Below, piece by piece: positions 17,024 through 25,850 of a DNA stretch of 64,000 nt. The stretch spans positions 5,952,001 to 6,016,000 of the forward strand of contig NZ_JACYXC010000001.1 of the NCBI RefSeq assembly GCF_016031615.1. The letters run 5' to 3'. How positions within the stretch are numbered: the stretch's first letter is position 1; each line of letters begins with the position of its first letter. The position numbers were made by a program, and so were the translations under genes. The notes beneath the pieces are model-generated. The model was not told the origin of the DNA and searched no databases. It worked only from the letters and a program-made list of their open reading frames with translations. This stretch comes from Streptomyces pactum (GTDB lineage: Bacteria; Actinomycetota; Actinomycetes; Streptomycetales; Streptomycetaceae).

Positions 17024-17551
17024 GCACCCATGGTGCCGCCGCCCGGGAGGCCACCGGGCCACCATCGGCAAGATCGGTTGCAACGCGCCGCAACGTTTGC
17101 GGCACGCCCCGGCCGCGCCCGACAGTGGGGGCCGCGAGCGGGGGGTGGCGCCGAGTCGGCGCGGCACCACCCTTCGCCACGCGCTCCGCCGGACCCCCGG
17201 GCCGCCTCCCCTGCTCCCCGGGCCGGCCGGACGCCCCGCCCGGTGCCGCCGGGCCGTCACGTGATCCCGCGCCACGCCGGGCCGCTCCCGGACCGCTCCC
17301 GGAGCCCGCCCCGGCCGTGCGGCGCGGCGGGTACCCCCGGCCCGGCGTGGCGGCCCGCGCCGCCCGGGGACGACGGGACGGGCGTCCCGGCCCGCGCAGG
17401 GGCGGACGCCGCCGTGCCCTCCCGTGCGCCGCCCGGTCGCCACGGACACCCGGTGCGCGGACCGCGCCCAGGGGGCGCGGCAAGGGGCCCCGGCGGGTGG
17501 TACGGACCGGGAGCGAGAGTGCCCCGCCCCGACCGGGCTAACGTAATACCC
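17024..17551. promoter_or_regulatory. Divergent intergenic region with GTTGC/GCAAC inverted repeat
   Basis: A 528-bp gap between the GAF regulator and the YihY protein. At 17077-17094, GTTGC and GCAAC flank an 8-bp spacer, 54 bases upstream of the regulator's start, a plausible autoregulatory site. The sequence GCTAACGTAATACCC just before the YihY GTG looks like a promoter -10 region placed for a leaderless or short-leader transcript. The rest shows no gene. Confidence 0.35.
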
Positions 17552-18751
17552 GTGCAGCCTGCAGAAACTCCGGAGGAACCAGCGGAGCGGCCCTCCGGCC
17601 GGCTCCGCAAGGCCCGTGCGCTCTCCCGCAAGACGTCCAAACGCCGGACCGCATGGCTGCTGCTGAAGGACACGGTCAACTCCTGCATGGAGTACCGGGT
17701 GACCGGGCTGGCTGCGGAAGCGGCGTTCTTCACCCTGCTCTCCCTGCCCCCGCTGCTGCTCGGTCTGATCGGGCTGCTCGGCTACGTGGACGCGTGGACC
17801 GACACCCACACCGTCCTCACCATCCGGGACAACATCCTGGACGCCTCCGGCACGGTGCTCTCCGAGCGAGGGGTGAACGAGGTCGCCCGGCCGCTGCTGG
17901 ACGACGTGGTGGAGGGCGGGCGGCCGGACGTGATCTCGCTCGGTTTCGCCATCGCGCTGTGGTCGGGCTCCCGGGCGGTCAACGTCTTCGTGGACACCAT
18001 CACCGTGATGTACGGCCTGGAGGGGCAGCGGGGGATCGTCCGGACCCGGCTGCTGGCGTTCCTGCTCTACCTGATCGCCCTGGTCATCGGGGCGATGGCG
18101 CTGCCGCTGCTGGTGGTCGGCCCGGAGACCATGGTGGACATCGTGCCGTGGAGCGGGACCCTGGTGCGGGTGCTGTACTGGCCGGTGGTGATGCTGCTGT
18201 CCATCGCCTTCCTCACCACCCTGTACCACGTGTCGGTCCCGGTGCGTTCCGCGTGGCGGGACGACATCCCCGGCGCGCTGATCGCCCTGGCCATGTGGGT
18301 GCTGGGCAGCTTCCTGCTCCGGATCTACCTGGTGCACACGGTCGAGGGGCCCACCATCTACGGCTCGCTCGCCGCCCCGGTCGCGGTGCTGCTGTGGATC
18401 GGCATCTCGGCCTTCGCGGTGCTGGTGGGTGCGGCCGTGAACGCCGCCATCGACCGGGTCTGGCCGTCGGTGGCGATCGCCGCCGCCCGCGCGGAGCGCG
18501 CGGCCCGGCTGAAGGCCGAGGCCCGGGCCGCGGAGGCGGCGGCCCGGGCACGGGCGGCCTCCTGGGCGGACGAGGACCTCGACGACCTCGACGACGACGA
18601 GCTGGACGACCTGTGGGGCCCGTTCGGCGAGGCGGCCGGGGACCCGCCGTCGGAGTACCCCGAGCGCTGGGCCCAGTTCCTGCCGCCGGAGGACCTGCGG
18701 TCCCGGCTGCACGGCCGCCGCGGCCCGGACCGCGGCTCCGACGACCACTGA
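17552..18751 (+). CDS. YihY/BrkB-family inner-membrane protein
   Basis: 399 aa. A basic N-terminal tail (RKARALSRKTSKRR) is followed by the BrkB core with about six transmembrane segments (AAFFTLLSLPPLLLGLIGLL; LLAFLLYLIALVIGAMALPL; VAVLLWIGISAFAVLVGAAV). The C-terminal 80 residues are a cytoplasmic tail rich in Ala/Arg, then Asp (DEDLDDLDDDELDDL). The family has no agreed function despite the old name virulence factor BrkB/tRNA-processing RNase BN. The GTG start lacks a clear ribosome binding site; it is close to a likely -10 box. Confidence 0.88.
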   Translation: MQPAETPEEPAERPSGRLRKARALSRKTSKRRTAWLLLKDTVNSCMEYRVTGLAAEAAFFTLLSLPPLLLGLIGLLGYVDAWTDTHTVLTIRDNILDASGTVLSERGVNEVARPLLDDVVEGGRPDVISLGFAIALWSGSRAVNVFVDTITVMYGLEGQRGIVRTRLLAFLLYLIALVIGAMALPLLVVGPETMVDIVPWSGTLVRVLYWPVVMLLSIAFLTTLYHVSVPVRSAWRDDIPGALIALAMWVLGSFLLRIYLVHTVEGPTIYGSLAAPVAVLLWIGISAFAVLVGAAVNAAIDRVWPSVAIAAARAERAARLKAEARAAEAAARARAASWADEDLDDLDDDELDDLWGPFGEAAGDPPSEYPERWAQFLPPEDLRSRLHGRRGPDRGSDDH

Positions 18752-18851
18752 CCGCGCCCCGACCGCGGTTCCGGCGGCCCCTGACCGTGGCTCCGGGGAC
18801 CCTTGGCCGTGGCTCCACCGACCGCGGCACCGGCGCCTCACGGGCCGCGCC

Positions 18852-18999
18852 CCGCAACGCGGCGGACGACCGCCACCGCGTTGCGGGAACGACGCGTTGC
18901 GGCAACGACGGGAAGCGGGAACGGCGAGAAGCGGGAACGACGGGAAGCGGGAACGACGGGAAGCGGGCGGGACGGGAGTGATCCCGTCCCGCCCGCTTC
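18852..18999. terminator. Bidirectional terminator with preceding repeats
   Basis: At 18960-18999 a perfect 18-bp stem (GAAGCGGGCGGGACGGGA and complement) with a 4-nt loop lies between the convergent YihY and copA genes, an excellent two-way terminator. Before it, 18886-18960 holds a degenerate 16-bp tandem repeat (GGGAAGCGGGAACGAC, about four copies), and 18852-18886 an 11-bp inverted repeat CCGCAACGCGG/CCGCGTTGCGG. Confidence 0.75.
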
Positions 19000-19055
19000 T
19001 TCCGTGGGCGTCCCCGGCTGCGTGGCCTCGGGCCGCCGAGCTCAGGCCGCCGGCC

Positions 19056-21308
19056 TCAGGCCGCGGGCCGGAAGCTCCGCAGCCGCAGGCTGTTGCCGAC
19101 CACGAAGACCGAGGAGAAGGCCATGGCCGCTCCGGCGATCATCGGGTTGAGCAGCCCGGAGGCGGCCAGCGGCAGCGCGGCGACGTTGTAGGCGAAGGCC
19201 CAGAACAGGTTGGACTTGATGGTGGACAGGGTCCGGCGGGAGAGCCGTATGGCGTCGGCGGCGGCGGTCAGGTCACCGCGGACCAGGGTCAGGTCGCCGG
19301 CCTCGATGGCGGCGTCGGTGCCGGTGCCCATGGCCAGACCGAGGTCGGCCTGGGCGAGCGCGGCGGCGTCGTTGACCCCGTCGCCGACCATGGCCACCGA
19401 GCGTCCCTCGCCCTGGAGCCGCTTGACGACGTCCACCTTGTCCTCCGGCATGACCTCGGCGATCACCTCGTCGATGCCGACCTCGCGGGCCACCGCCTCG
19501 GCCACGGCCCGGTTGTCGCCGGTGAGCAGGATCGGGGTCAGGCCCAGGGCGCGCAGCCGGGTGATGGCCTTGGCGCTGGTGTCCTTGACCGCGTCGGCGA
19601 CCTCCAGCACGGCACGGGCCGCGCCGTCCCAGGCGACCGCGATGGCGGTGCGCCCGGCGGCCTCCGCCTCGGCCTTGGCCCGGCTCAGCTCCTCGGGCAG
19701 CTCGATGGCCCACTCGGCGAGCAGCTTCTCCCGGCCGACGAGGACGGCGTGGCCGTCCACCACGCCCTGGACACCGAGACCGGGGATGTTGGCGAAGTCC
19801 TCGGGGGTGGGCAGGGTGCCGGTCCGCTCGGCCGCGCCGGTGGCGACGGCCTGGGCGATGGGGTGCTCGGAGGCGTGCTCCAGCGCGCCGGCGAGCCGCA
19901 GCACCTGGTCCTCGTCCTCGCCGGCGGCGGTGCGGACGGCGAGCAGGGTCATCCTGCCGGTGGTGACGGTGCCGGTCTTGTCCAGGACGATGGTGTCCAC
20001 GGCGCGGGTGGTCTCCAGGACCTCCGGGCCCTTGATCAGGATGCCGAGCTGGGCGCCGCGGCCGGTGCCGACCATGAGGGCGGTGGGGGTGGCCAGGCCC
20101 AGGGCGCAGGGGCAGGCGATGATCAGGACGGCGACGGCGGCGGTGAAGGCCGCGGTGATGCCGGCTCCGTTGCCGAGCCAGAAGCCGAGGGTGGCCAGCG
20201 CGAGGGCGATCACCACGGGGACGAAGACGGCGGAGATGCGGTCGGCCAGGCGCTGGGCGGCGGCCTTGCCGTTCTGGGCGTCCTCCACCATCTTGGCCAT
20301 CCGGGCCAGCTGGGTGTCGGCGCCGACGCGGGTGGCCTCGACGACCAGCCGGCCGCCGGCGTTGAGGGTGGCTCCGGTGACGGTGTCGCCGACGCCGACC
20401 TCCACCGGGACCGACTCGCCGGTCAGCATGGAGGCGTCGACGGCCGAGCTGCCCTCGACGACGGTGCCGTCGGTGGCGATCTTCTCGCCCGGGCGCACCA
20501 CGAACCGGTCGCCGACCGCCAGTTCCTCGGTGGGGATGCGTACCTCGCGGCCGCCGCGGAGCACGGTGACGTCCTTGGCGCCCAGCTCCAGCAGGGCCTT
20601 CAGCGCCGCCCCGGCCCGGCGCTTGGAGCGGGCCTCGAAGTAGCGGCCGGCGAGGATGAAGGCGGTGACGCCGGCGGCGGCCTCCAGGTAGATGTTGCCG
20701 GCGCCGTCGCTGCGGGAGATCGTCAGGTCGAAGCCGTGGGTCATGCCGGGGGTTCCGGCGGTGCCGAAGAACAGCGCCCACAGTGACCAGGTGAAGGCCG
20801 CGATGGTGCCCACGGAGATCAGGGTGTCCATGGTGGCCGCGCCGTGCCGGGCGTTGGTGAACGCGGCGCGGTGGAAGGGCCAGGCGGCGTAGGTGACCAC
20901 CGGCGCCGCCAGGGTGAGGGACAGCCACTGCCAGTACTCGAACTGCCAGGACGGCACCATGGCCAGGACGATCACCGGGAGGGACAGCACCACCGCCGTG
21001 ACCAGCCGCTGCCGCAGCGGCAGCAGCTCGTCCACCTCCGGTGGTGGCTCCTGGCCGGCGGCCGCGGAGGTCCGGGGCGGGGGCGGCGGGGCCGCGGTGT
21101 AGCCGGTGGCCTCCACGGTGGCGATCAGGTCGTCCACCGCGATGTCCTCGCGGTAGCTGACCTTGGCCTTCTCGGTGGCGTAGTTGACGGTGGCGGTGAC
21201 CCCGTCCATCCGGTTGAGCTTCTTCTCGATACGAGCGGCGCACGAGGCGCAGGTCATCCCGCCGATGGCGAGTTCGACCTCAGCCGTCCCGGTAACCGTG
21301 GTGGTCAT
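19056..21308 (-). CDS. copA: Copper-exporting P1B-type ATPase
   Basis: 750 aa. One N-terminal HMA metal-binding domain has GMTCASC (Cys20, Cys23). The transmembrane metal site is Cys399-Pro-Cys401 (CPCALG), typical of Cu(I) ATPases. The phosphorylation site is Asp443 in DKTGTVTTG, with GDGVNDAAAL in the hinge and an HP motif (SEHPIA). It pumps Cu(I) out of the cytoplasm. No copZ chaperone or csoR regulator gene is adjacent. The promoter region contains CsoR-like sites, so copper induction is expected. Confidence 0.96.
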   Translation of the reverse strand: MTTTVTGTAEVELAIGGMTCASCAARIEKKLNRMDGVTATVNYATEKAKVSYREDIAVDDLIATVEATGYTAAPPPPPRTSAAAGQEPPPEVDELLPLRQRLVTAVVLSLPVIVLAMVPSWQFEYWQWLSLTLAAPVVTYAAWPFHRAAFTNARHGAATMDTLISVGTIAAFTWSLWALFFGTAGTPGMTHGFDLTISRSDGAGNIYLEAAAGVTAFILAGRYFEARSKRRAGAALKALLELGAKDVTVLRGGREVRIPTEELAVGDRFVVRPGEKIATDGTVVEGSSAVDASMLTGESVPVEVGVGDTVTGATLNAGGRLVVEATRVGADTQLARMAKMVEDAQNGKAAAQRLADRISAVFVPVVIALALATLGFWLGNGAGITAAFTAAVAVLIIACPCALGLATPTALMVGTGRGAQLGILIKGPEVLETTRAVDTIVLDKTGTVTTGRMTLLAVRTAAGEDEDQVLRLAGALEHASEHPIAQAVATGAAERTGTLPTPEDFANIPGLGVQGVVDGHAVLVGREKLLAEWAIELPEELSRAKAEAEAAGRTAIAVAWDGAARAVLEVADAVKDTSAKAITRLRALGLTPILLTGDNRAVAEAVAREVGIDEVIAEVMPEDKVDVVKRLQGEGRSVAMVGDGVNDAAALAQADLGLAMGTGTDAAIEAGDLTLVRGDLTAAADAIRLSRRTLSTIKSNLFWAFAYNVAALPLAASGLLNPMIAGAAMAFSSVFVVGNSLRLRSFRPAA

Positions 21309-21348
21309 GTCCTACTCCTCGTGATGGGGTCCGCTCATGGTACGAGTC

Positions 21349-21449
21349 TATACCTGCCGGGGGTATCCCCGAGCCGTCTCCATGTATACCCCCCATGGGT
21401 ATCCAGTGCAAGGGGGCGCATCGACTTGACTCATACCCCAAGGGGGTAT
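21349..21449. promoter_or_regulatory. Three CsoR-type operator candidates between copA and the His-tailed protein gene
   Basis: TACC/GGTA-ended, C-then-G pseudo-palindromes occur at 21349-21366 (TATACCTGCCGGGGGTAT), 21384-21404 (core TACCCCCCATGGGTA) and 21433-21449 (ATACCCCAAGGGGGTAT). They match the TACCCC...GGGGTA pattern of copper-sensing CsoR operators. Site 1 overlaps a minus-strand -10-like TATAGACT (copA side). Site 3 directly follows TTGACT (21426-21431), a likely -35 for the plus-strand gene. Together they suggest one divergent copper-derepressed promoter region. Confidence 0.75.
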
Positions 21450-21499
21450 TCACTCAGGGGGTGTCGCCGCACCGCGCGGCCGTCGCCGAAGGAGTCGCC

Positions 21500-22519
21500 A
21501 TGAACACCGCAGGGAAGATCACCGCCTTCACCGCCGTCCTCGCCGCCTCGTTCGGCGCCGCCTACGGGGTCGGCCACGCCGTCGACCCGGTGACCTCCGA
21601 AGAGACCTCCTCGCACGCGGGCCACCGCTCCCCGGGGGCAAAGGGGAGCGGCGACCCGGGTACGGCCGGCGCGGCCCACGCCCCCGGCGGACTCCAGATA
21701 GCCGAGAACGGCTACCGGCTCGACCTGCAGACGCCGCGCGTCGAGGCGGGGAAGGAGAGCGAACTGCGCTTCGCGGTACTGGGCCGGGACGGCCGGCCAC
21801 TCACCGGGTTCCGCGCCGAACACGGCAAGGAGCTGCACCTCATCGTCTCCGCCCGCGACCTCACCACCTACCGCCACCTCCACCCGACCCGGGCCGCCGA
21901 CGGCACCTGGAGCACCCGGGTCGAACTGCCCCGGGCGGGGGACTACCGGCTCTTCGCCGACTTCACCCCCGGCGGCAAGGGCACCGAGAACCTCACCCTC
22001 GGCGCCGACCTCGCGGTCGGCGGGACCTACCGGCCGGCGACCCTGCCGGAGCCCGGCCGTACGGCGACCGTGGACGGCTACACCGTCACCCTCGACGGGG
22101 AACTGCGCCCCGGCGCCGAGTCGGAGCTGACCCTGTCGGTGTCCCGCAAGGGCCGGCCGGTCACCGACCTCGACCCGTACCTGGGCGCGTACGGCCACCT
22201 GGTCGCACTGCGCGGCGGCGACCTGGGCTACCTCCACGTCCACCCGGGCGGCGAGCCCGGCGACGGCTCCACCCGCCCCGGCCCGGACATCTCCTTCATC
22301 GCCACCGCACCCAGCGCCGGCACCTACCGCCTCTTCCTGGACTTCAAGCACGAGGGCACGGTCCGCACCGCCGCCTTCACGGTCCGCACCGGCGCCGGGG
22401 AGGAGGCCGGCCCGGGACGGACCGACGCGGACGCCGGGCAGGAGAAGCAGGAGAAGGGGGACGCCGGAGAGCGGAAGGACGCCGGGGCGGGCCACTCCGC
22501 CGACGGCCACGGGCACTGA
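21500..22519 (+). CDS. Secreted/anchored copper-locus protein with His-rich tail
   Basis: 339 aa. GAAGGAG lies just upstream of the ATG. One N-terminal hydrophobic segment (TAFTAVLAASFGAAYGVGHA) serves as signal or anchor; HAGH follows in the exported part. Two Ig-like halves each contain a copper-ligand-like His cluster: LHLIVSARDLTTYRHLHP and GHLVALRGGDLGYLHVHP. The last 30 residues are charged and end GHSADGHGH. The location opposite copA across CsoR-like sites implies an extracytoplasmic copper-binding or delivery role; the exact function is not established. Confidence 0.8.
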   Translation: MNTAGKITAFTAVLAASFGAAYGVGHAVDPVTSEETSSHAGHRSPGAKGSGDPGTAGAAHAPGGLQIAENGYRLDLQTPRVEAGKESELRFAVLGRDGRPLTGFRAEHGKELHLIVSARDLTTYRHLHPTRAADGTWSTRVELPRAGDYRLFADFTPGGKGTENLTLGADLAVGGTYRPATLPEPGRTATVDGYTVTLDGELRPGAESELTLSVSRKGRPVTDLDPYLGAYGHLVALRGGDLGYLHVHPGGEPGDGSTRPGPDISFIATAPSAGTYRLFLDFKHEGTVRTAAFTVRTGAGEEAGPGRTDADAGQEKQEKGDAGERKDAGAGHSADGHGH

Positions 22520-22738
22520 CGGCCACGGGAACGGAGACCGGATGCCGGGACGGGGCGCCGGATGCCGGGACGCGAGGCCGGTTGTCCCGACGCGAGGGCG
22601 GAGGTGGGCCGGCGGCGCGGGTGGGGCCGTACGGACGGGAGGGCGTACCGGTGCGGGCGACGCGGGGATGCGGGAGACGTGGAGACGCACGGGAAACAGG
22701 GGAAGCGGGTGACCCGGGTGACGAGGAGGGGAAGGACC

Positions 22739-23008
22739 GTGCACCGCGGAACGGACGACCGGACGCCGCACCGGGGTCCGGTGCACCGCGGCCGGCAGGG
22801 GATCCGGCGGGCCGCGGCGCACCCCGTCGTGCGGGAGCTGGCCCTGGTCCTGCTGCACGCCGCGGTGGCCCGCCTGGAACGGGACGCACCGCCGGGGCCC
22901 GCGCGCTCCGCACCCGCCGCGATCGGGGCGGCGGTCGCACGGGCGCTCGGGGCGGCGCCGCACGCCGCCCCCGCCCGGCGGCCGGACGGTGTCTGCGGGG
23001 GCGGCTGA
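22739..23008 (+). CDS. Hypothetical 89-aa protein
   Basis: I do not recognise it. It begins VHRGTDDRTPHRGPVHRG and has a helical, Ala/Leu-rich middle (VVRELALVLLHAAVARLE). Third-position GC is very high, and GAGGAGGGGAAGG sits just ahead of the GTG, so coding is plausible. It ends 35 bases before the repaired 3' end of the convergent rRNA methyltransferase, which fits a normal gene boundary. Confidence 0.45.
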   Translation: MHRGTDDRTPHRGPVHRGRQGIRRAAAHPVVRELALVLLHAAVARLERDAPPGPARSAPAAIGAAVARALGAAPHAAPARRPDGVCGGG

Positions 23009-23042
23009 ACCGGTGCCGGGCCCGCCGGTGGCCGGGCCGGCG

Positions 23043-23902
23043 TCAGCGGCGGGGCAGGGACGTGACCGCGGAAGCGCGCGCCGTACGCCGCCCTGCCAGG
23101 CGCTGGCGGCGCGCCTCGTGGAGCACGACGGAGGCGGCGTTCGACGCGTTCAAGGAGCTGGCCGAGCCCGCCATCGGCTGATCACGTGGTCGTACAGGTC
23201 ACGCCAGGCCGCACTGAGGCCCGCGGTCTCGTTGCCGATGAGCAGCAGGACCGGCCGGGACAGGTCGAATTCCGAGACGTCGGCGTCGCCGTCCTCGTCC
23301 GTGCCCACGACGGCCACCGGCCACCCCTGGGCGCGCTGTCTCTCCAGCCAGGCCATGACCTCGCGGTGCGAGGGGCTGCGCACCACGGGCACGGCGAAGA
23401 ACGACCCCGTGGAGGCACGTACCGACCTGGGGTCGTAGGGGTCCGCGGCGTGCCCCGTCACGATGAGCCCGTCGGCGCCGAACGCGTCGGCCGACCGCAC
23501 GATGCTGCCGATGTTTCCGGGCTGCGTGGGCCGGTCGAAGACCAGACCGAGGAAGTCGTCGTGGACCGTGATCCGCGACAGACTGTCCGGTGCCATCTCG
23601 ACCACCGCCAGGACCTCCGCGGTCCCCTCGGCCTTCTCGCCGAGCTCGGCGAGAAGGTGCGGCGCCATCGCCACACGTTCGGCACCGACCCGGTGCAGCA
23701 GGTCCTCCGCCCACCGGGAGAGCGGTCGGCCGGCGTCGTAGATCAGGGAGCGAACGGTCCAGCCGTGCTCCACGGTCATGGTGATCGGACGGACGCCCTG
23801 GACCAGGAACTCCTTGGCGCGCCCTCGCTTGGCGCGGTTGCCGAGCAGCGCCTGTAACTGCTGGAACCGGGCATTGCGGGTCGAGATCCGCTGTATCGCC
23901 AC
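23043..23902 (-). pseudogene. TrmH/SpoU-type (AviRb-like) rRNA 2'-O-methyltransferase, frameshifted near the 3' end
   Basis: The main frame (23902 to a stop at 23150, 250 aa) starts VAIQRISTRNARFQQLQALL and contains SPOUT motifs 1 (NIGSIVRSADAFGADGLIVT) and 2 (LLLIGNETAGLSAAWRDL). Motif 3 should follow, but the frame turns to ISRWRARPAP and stops. In the adjacent frame from 23174 the missing motif 3 and the knot end read on: MAGSASSLNASNAASVVLHE then ARRQR, to a stop at 23043. The break is at 23175-23183. The intact enzyme would methylate 23S rRNA ribose using AdoMet; without motif 3 the knot cannot close. It may be a true mutation or a base-call error. GGGAG precedes the GTG. Confidence 0.85.
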
Positions 23903-24516
23903 CCGTTCTCCCGGCCGAAGAGGATTGTCGCCGACTGCGCCCCGGTGCCACACAACTCCGGGCGCCGAGAAGGCTACCCGGGCCGGATCGTTGCCGTTGG
24001 GTCTCCGTTCGTCGCGCGACCGACGACGCGTCAGGAACCCTCAAGGAGGCGGATCCCCCGGTTCGTTCCGTGCCGCCGCTCCGCGTCCCGCGGTGGCCGC
24101 GGCCGCCGGTGGTGTGCCGGTCATCTCGCCGTGGCCGAGGTCGCCGGTGGCGTGCCGGTGAGCCCGGCCGGCGGCGAGCCCGGCCGAGGTGAGCCCGGCT
24201 GACGGTGAGGCGAGCGAACCGGTCCGTGCCGCGGCTCCGGCGGGACCGGACGTCCACGGCGGGCGGGGGGATCCGGCGCGTCGGGGTGCCGCGCCGGGAA
24301 ATCGCTGGCGCATCCCGCGGCCAACTGGCTAGGGTCGTGTCCGTTCTCGCGGTGGTTCCGTGCCGCCGCTGTTCGTGACCCGGGAGGTGTCGACCGATGA
24401 CTGTCGTTGCGACGGGCGTTGCCCGCATGCGGAAGTTCCTCACGTCCACCTCCGTGGCCACCGGCTGACCTCACCTGTTCCTTCCGCGTCTCCCACGCGG
24501 TGCCGGGGCCACCCTT
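23903..24516. other. 614-bp gap with a 23-codon ORF ahead of rsgA
   Basis: The gap lies between the methyltransferase and rsgA. A TAGGGT -10-like box is near 24330. An ORF at 24397-24468 (MTVVATGVARMRKFLTSTS...) follows GGGAGGTG eight bases upstream, so it could be a translated leader of the rsgA transcript. The first 350 bases are GC-rich with GCCGGTGGTGTGCCGGTC-like repeats (24108-24160) and no gene. Confidence 0.35.
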
Positions 24517-25659
24517 GTGAAGGGTCACCCCTTGTCTGTCACTTCTCCTTCGAATCCGGCTCCGGGTTCGGCTCCCGCGCATCCGCTCGCGCCGTACGGC
24601 TGGGACGCGGCCTGGGAGTCGGCGTTCGCCCCGTACGCCGAGCAGGGCCTCCTGCCCGGCCGGGTCGTGCGGGTCGACCGTGGCCTGTGCGACGTCATCA
24701 CCCCGGCCGGCACCGTCCGGGCCGACACCGAATTCGTCGTCCCCCGCGACCCGGTGAAGGTCGTGTGCACGGGGGACTGGGCCGCCGTCGATCCCGAGGG
24801 CGGCGAGCCGAGGTACGTCCGGGCGCTGCTCCCGCGCCGTACCGCCTTCTTCCGCTCCACCTCCTCCAAGCGGTCCGAGGGCCAGATTCTCGCCGCCAAC
24901 GTGGACCAGGCCGTGATCGCCGTGTCCCAGGCGGTCGAGCTCGACCTCGGCCGGATCGAGCGCTTCCTCGCCCTGGCCTGGGAGAGCGGCGCCCAGCCGC
25001 TGGTGGCGCTCACCAAGGCGGACCTGGTCGAGGACCCGGTCACGCTGGCCCACCTGGTCGCCGACACCGAGGCGGCGGCGCCCGGGGTCCAGGTGCTGCC
25101 GGTCAGCGCGGAGACCGGGGAGGGCGTGGACGTCCTCGCGGCGGCCCTGGCCGGCGGAACCGCCGTCCTGCTGGGCCAGTCCGGGGCCGGCAAGTCCACC
25201 CTCGCCAACGCGCTGCTGGGCGAGGAGGTGCAGACCGTCCGGGCCGCCCGCGACGTGGACGGCAAGGGGCGGCACACCACCACCACCCGCAACCTGCTGC
25301 GCCTGCCGGCCGGCGGCGTGCTCATCGACACCCCCGGTCTGCGCGGCGTCGGGCTGTGGGACGCCGGCAGCGGGCTCGCCCAGGCGTTCGCCGAGATCGA
25401 GGAGCTGGCCCGGAACTGCCGCTTCCACGACTGCGCCCACCACAGTGAGCCCGGCTGCGCGGTGCTCGCGGCCATCGAGGACGGCTCGCTGCCGGAGCGC
25501 CGGCTGGACAGCTACCGCAAACTCGCGCGCGAGAACGAGCGCCTCGCCGCCCGGACCGACGCCCGGCTCCGCGCCGAGCTGCGGCGCGAGTGGAAGCAGC
25601 GGTACGCGCTCGGCCGGCACATGATGGAGCGCAAGGGGCGGACGGTACGGCGACCGTAG
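24517..25659 (+). CDS. rsgA: Ribosome small-subunit-dependent GTPase A
   Basis: 380 aa. An OB-fold N-terminus is followed by a circularly permuted GTPase: G4 TKAD (166-169) comes before G1 GQSGAGKS (220-227) and G3 DTPG (271-274), diagnostic for RsgA/YjeQ. The C-terminal zinc knuckle uses Cys301, Cys306, His308 and Cys314. It acts in late maturation of the 30S subunit. The GTG at 24517 gives a 25-residue Ser/Pro-rich leader; a TTG at 24532 is an alternative. Confidence 0.95.
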   Translation: MKGHPLSVTSPSNPAPGSAPAHPLAPYGWDAAWESAFAPYAEQGLLPGRVVRVDRGLCDVITPAGTVRADTEFVVPRDPVKVVCTGDWAAVDPEGGEPRYVRALLPRRTAFFRSTSSKRSEGQILAANVDQAVIAVSQAVELDLGRIERFLALAWESGAQPLVALTKADLVEDPVTLAHLVADTEAAAPGVQVLPVSAETGEGVDVLAAALAGGTAVLLGQSGAGKSTLANALLGEEVQTVRAARDVDGKGRHTTTTRNLLRLPAGGVLIDTPGLRGVGLWDAGSGLAQAFAEIEELARNCRFHDCAHHSEPGCAVLAAIEDGSLPERRLDSYRKLARENERLAARTDARLRAELRREWKQRYALGRHMMERKGRTVRRP

Positions 25660-25850
25660 CGCCCCCGTTCCCCGGGACGGCCGTCCCGGCCGGTGTCGTG
25701 GGATCCGGCCGGGCAGTTGCTGGCGGCGCGGGGCCCGGCCGGGCGGTGGGTGCGGCGTGGGGCCGGTGGTGGGTGCGGCGCGGGGCCCGGCCCGTGATGG
25801 GTGGCGGCGCGGGGCCCGGCCGCCGGCGCGCCGCTCACTAGGGTGTCGGC

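Noticed and set aside
15821..18841. Very long minus-strand open frame spanning the YihY gene
   Set aside because: Only the part from 17023 down is the GAF regulator; the rest is antisense to YihY and non-coding DNA.
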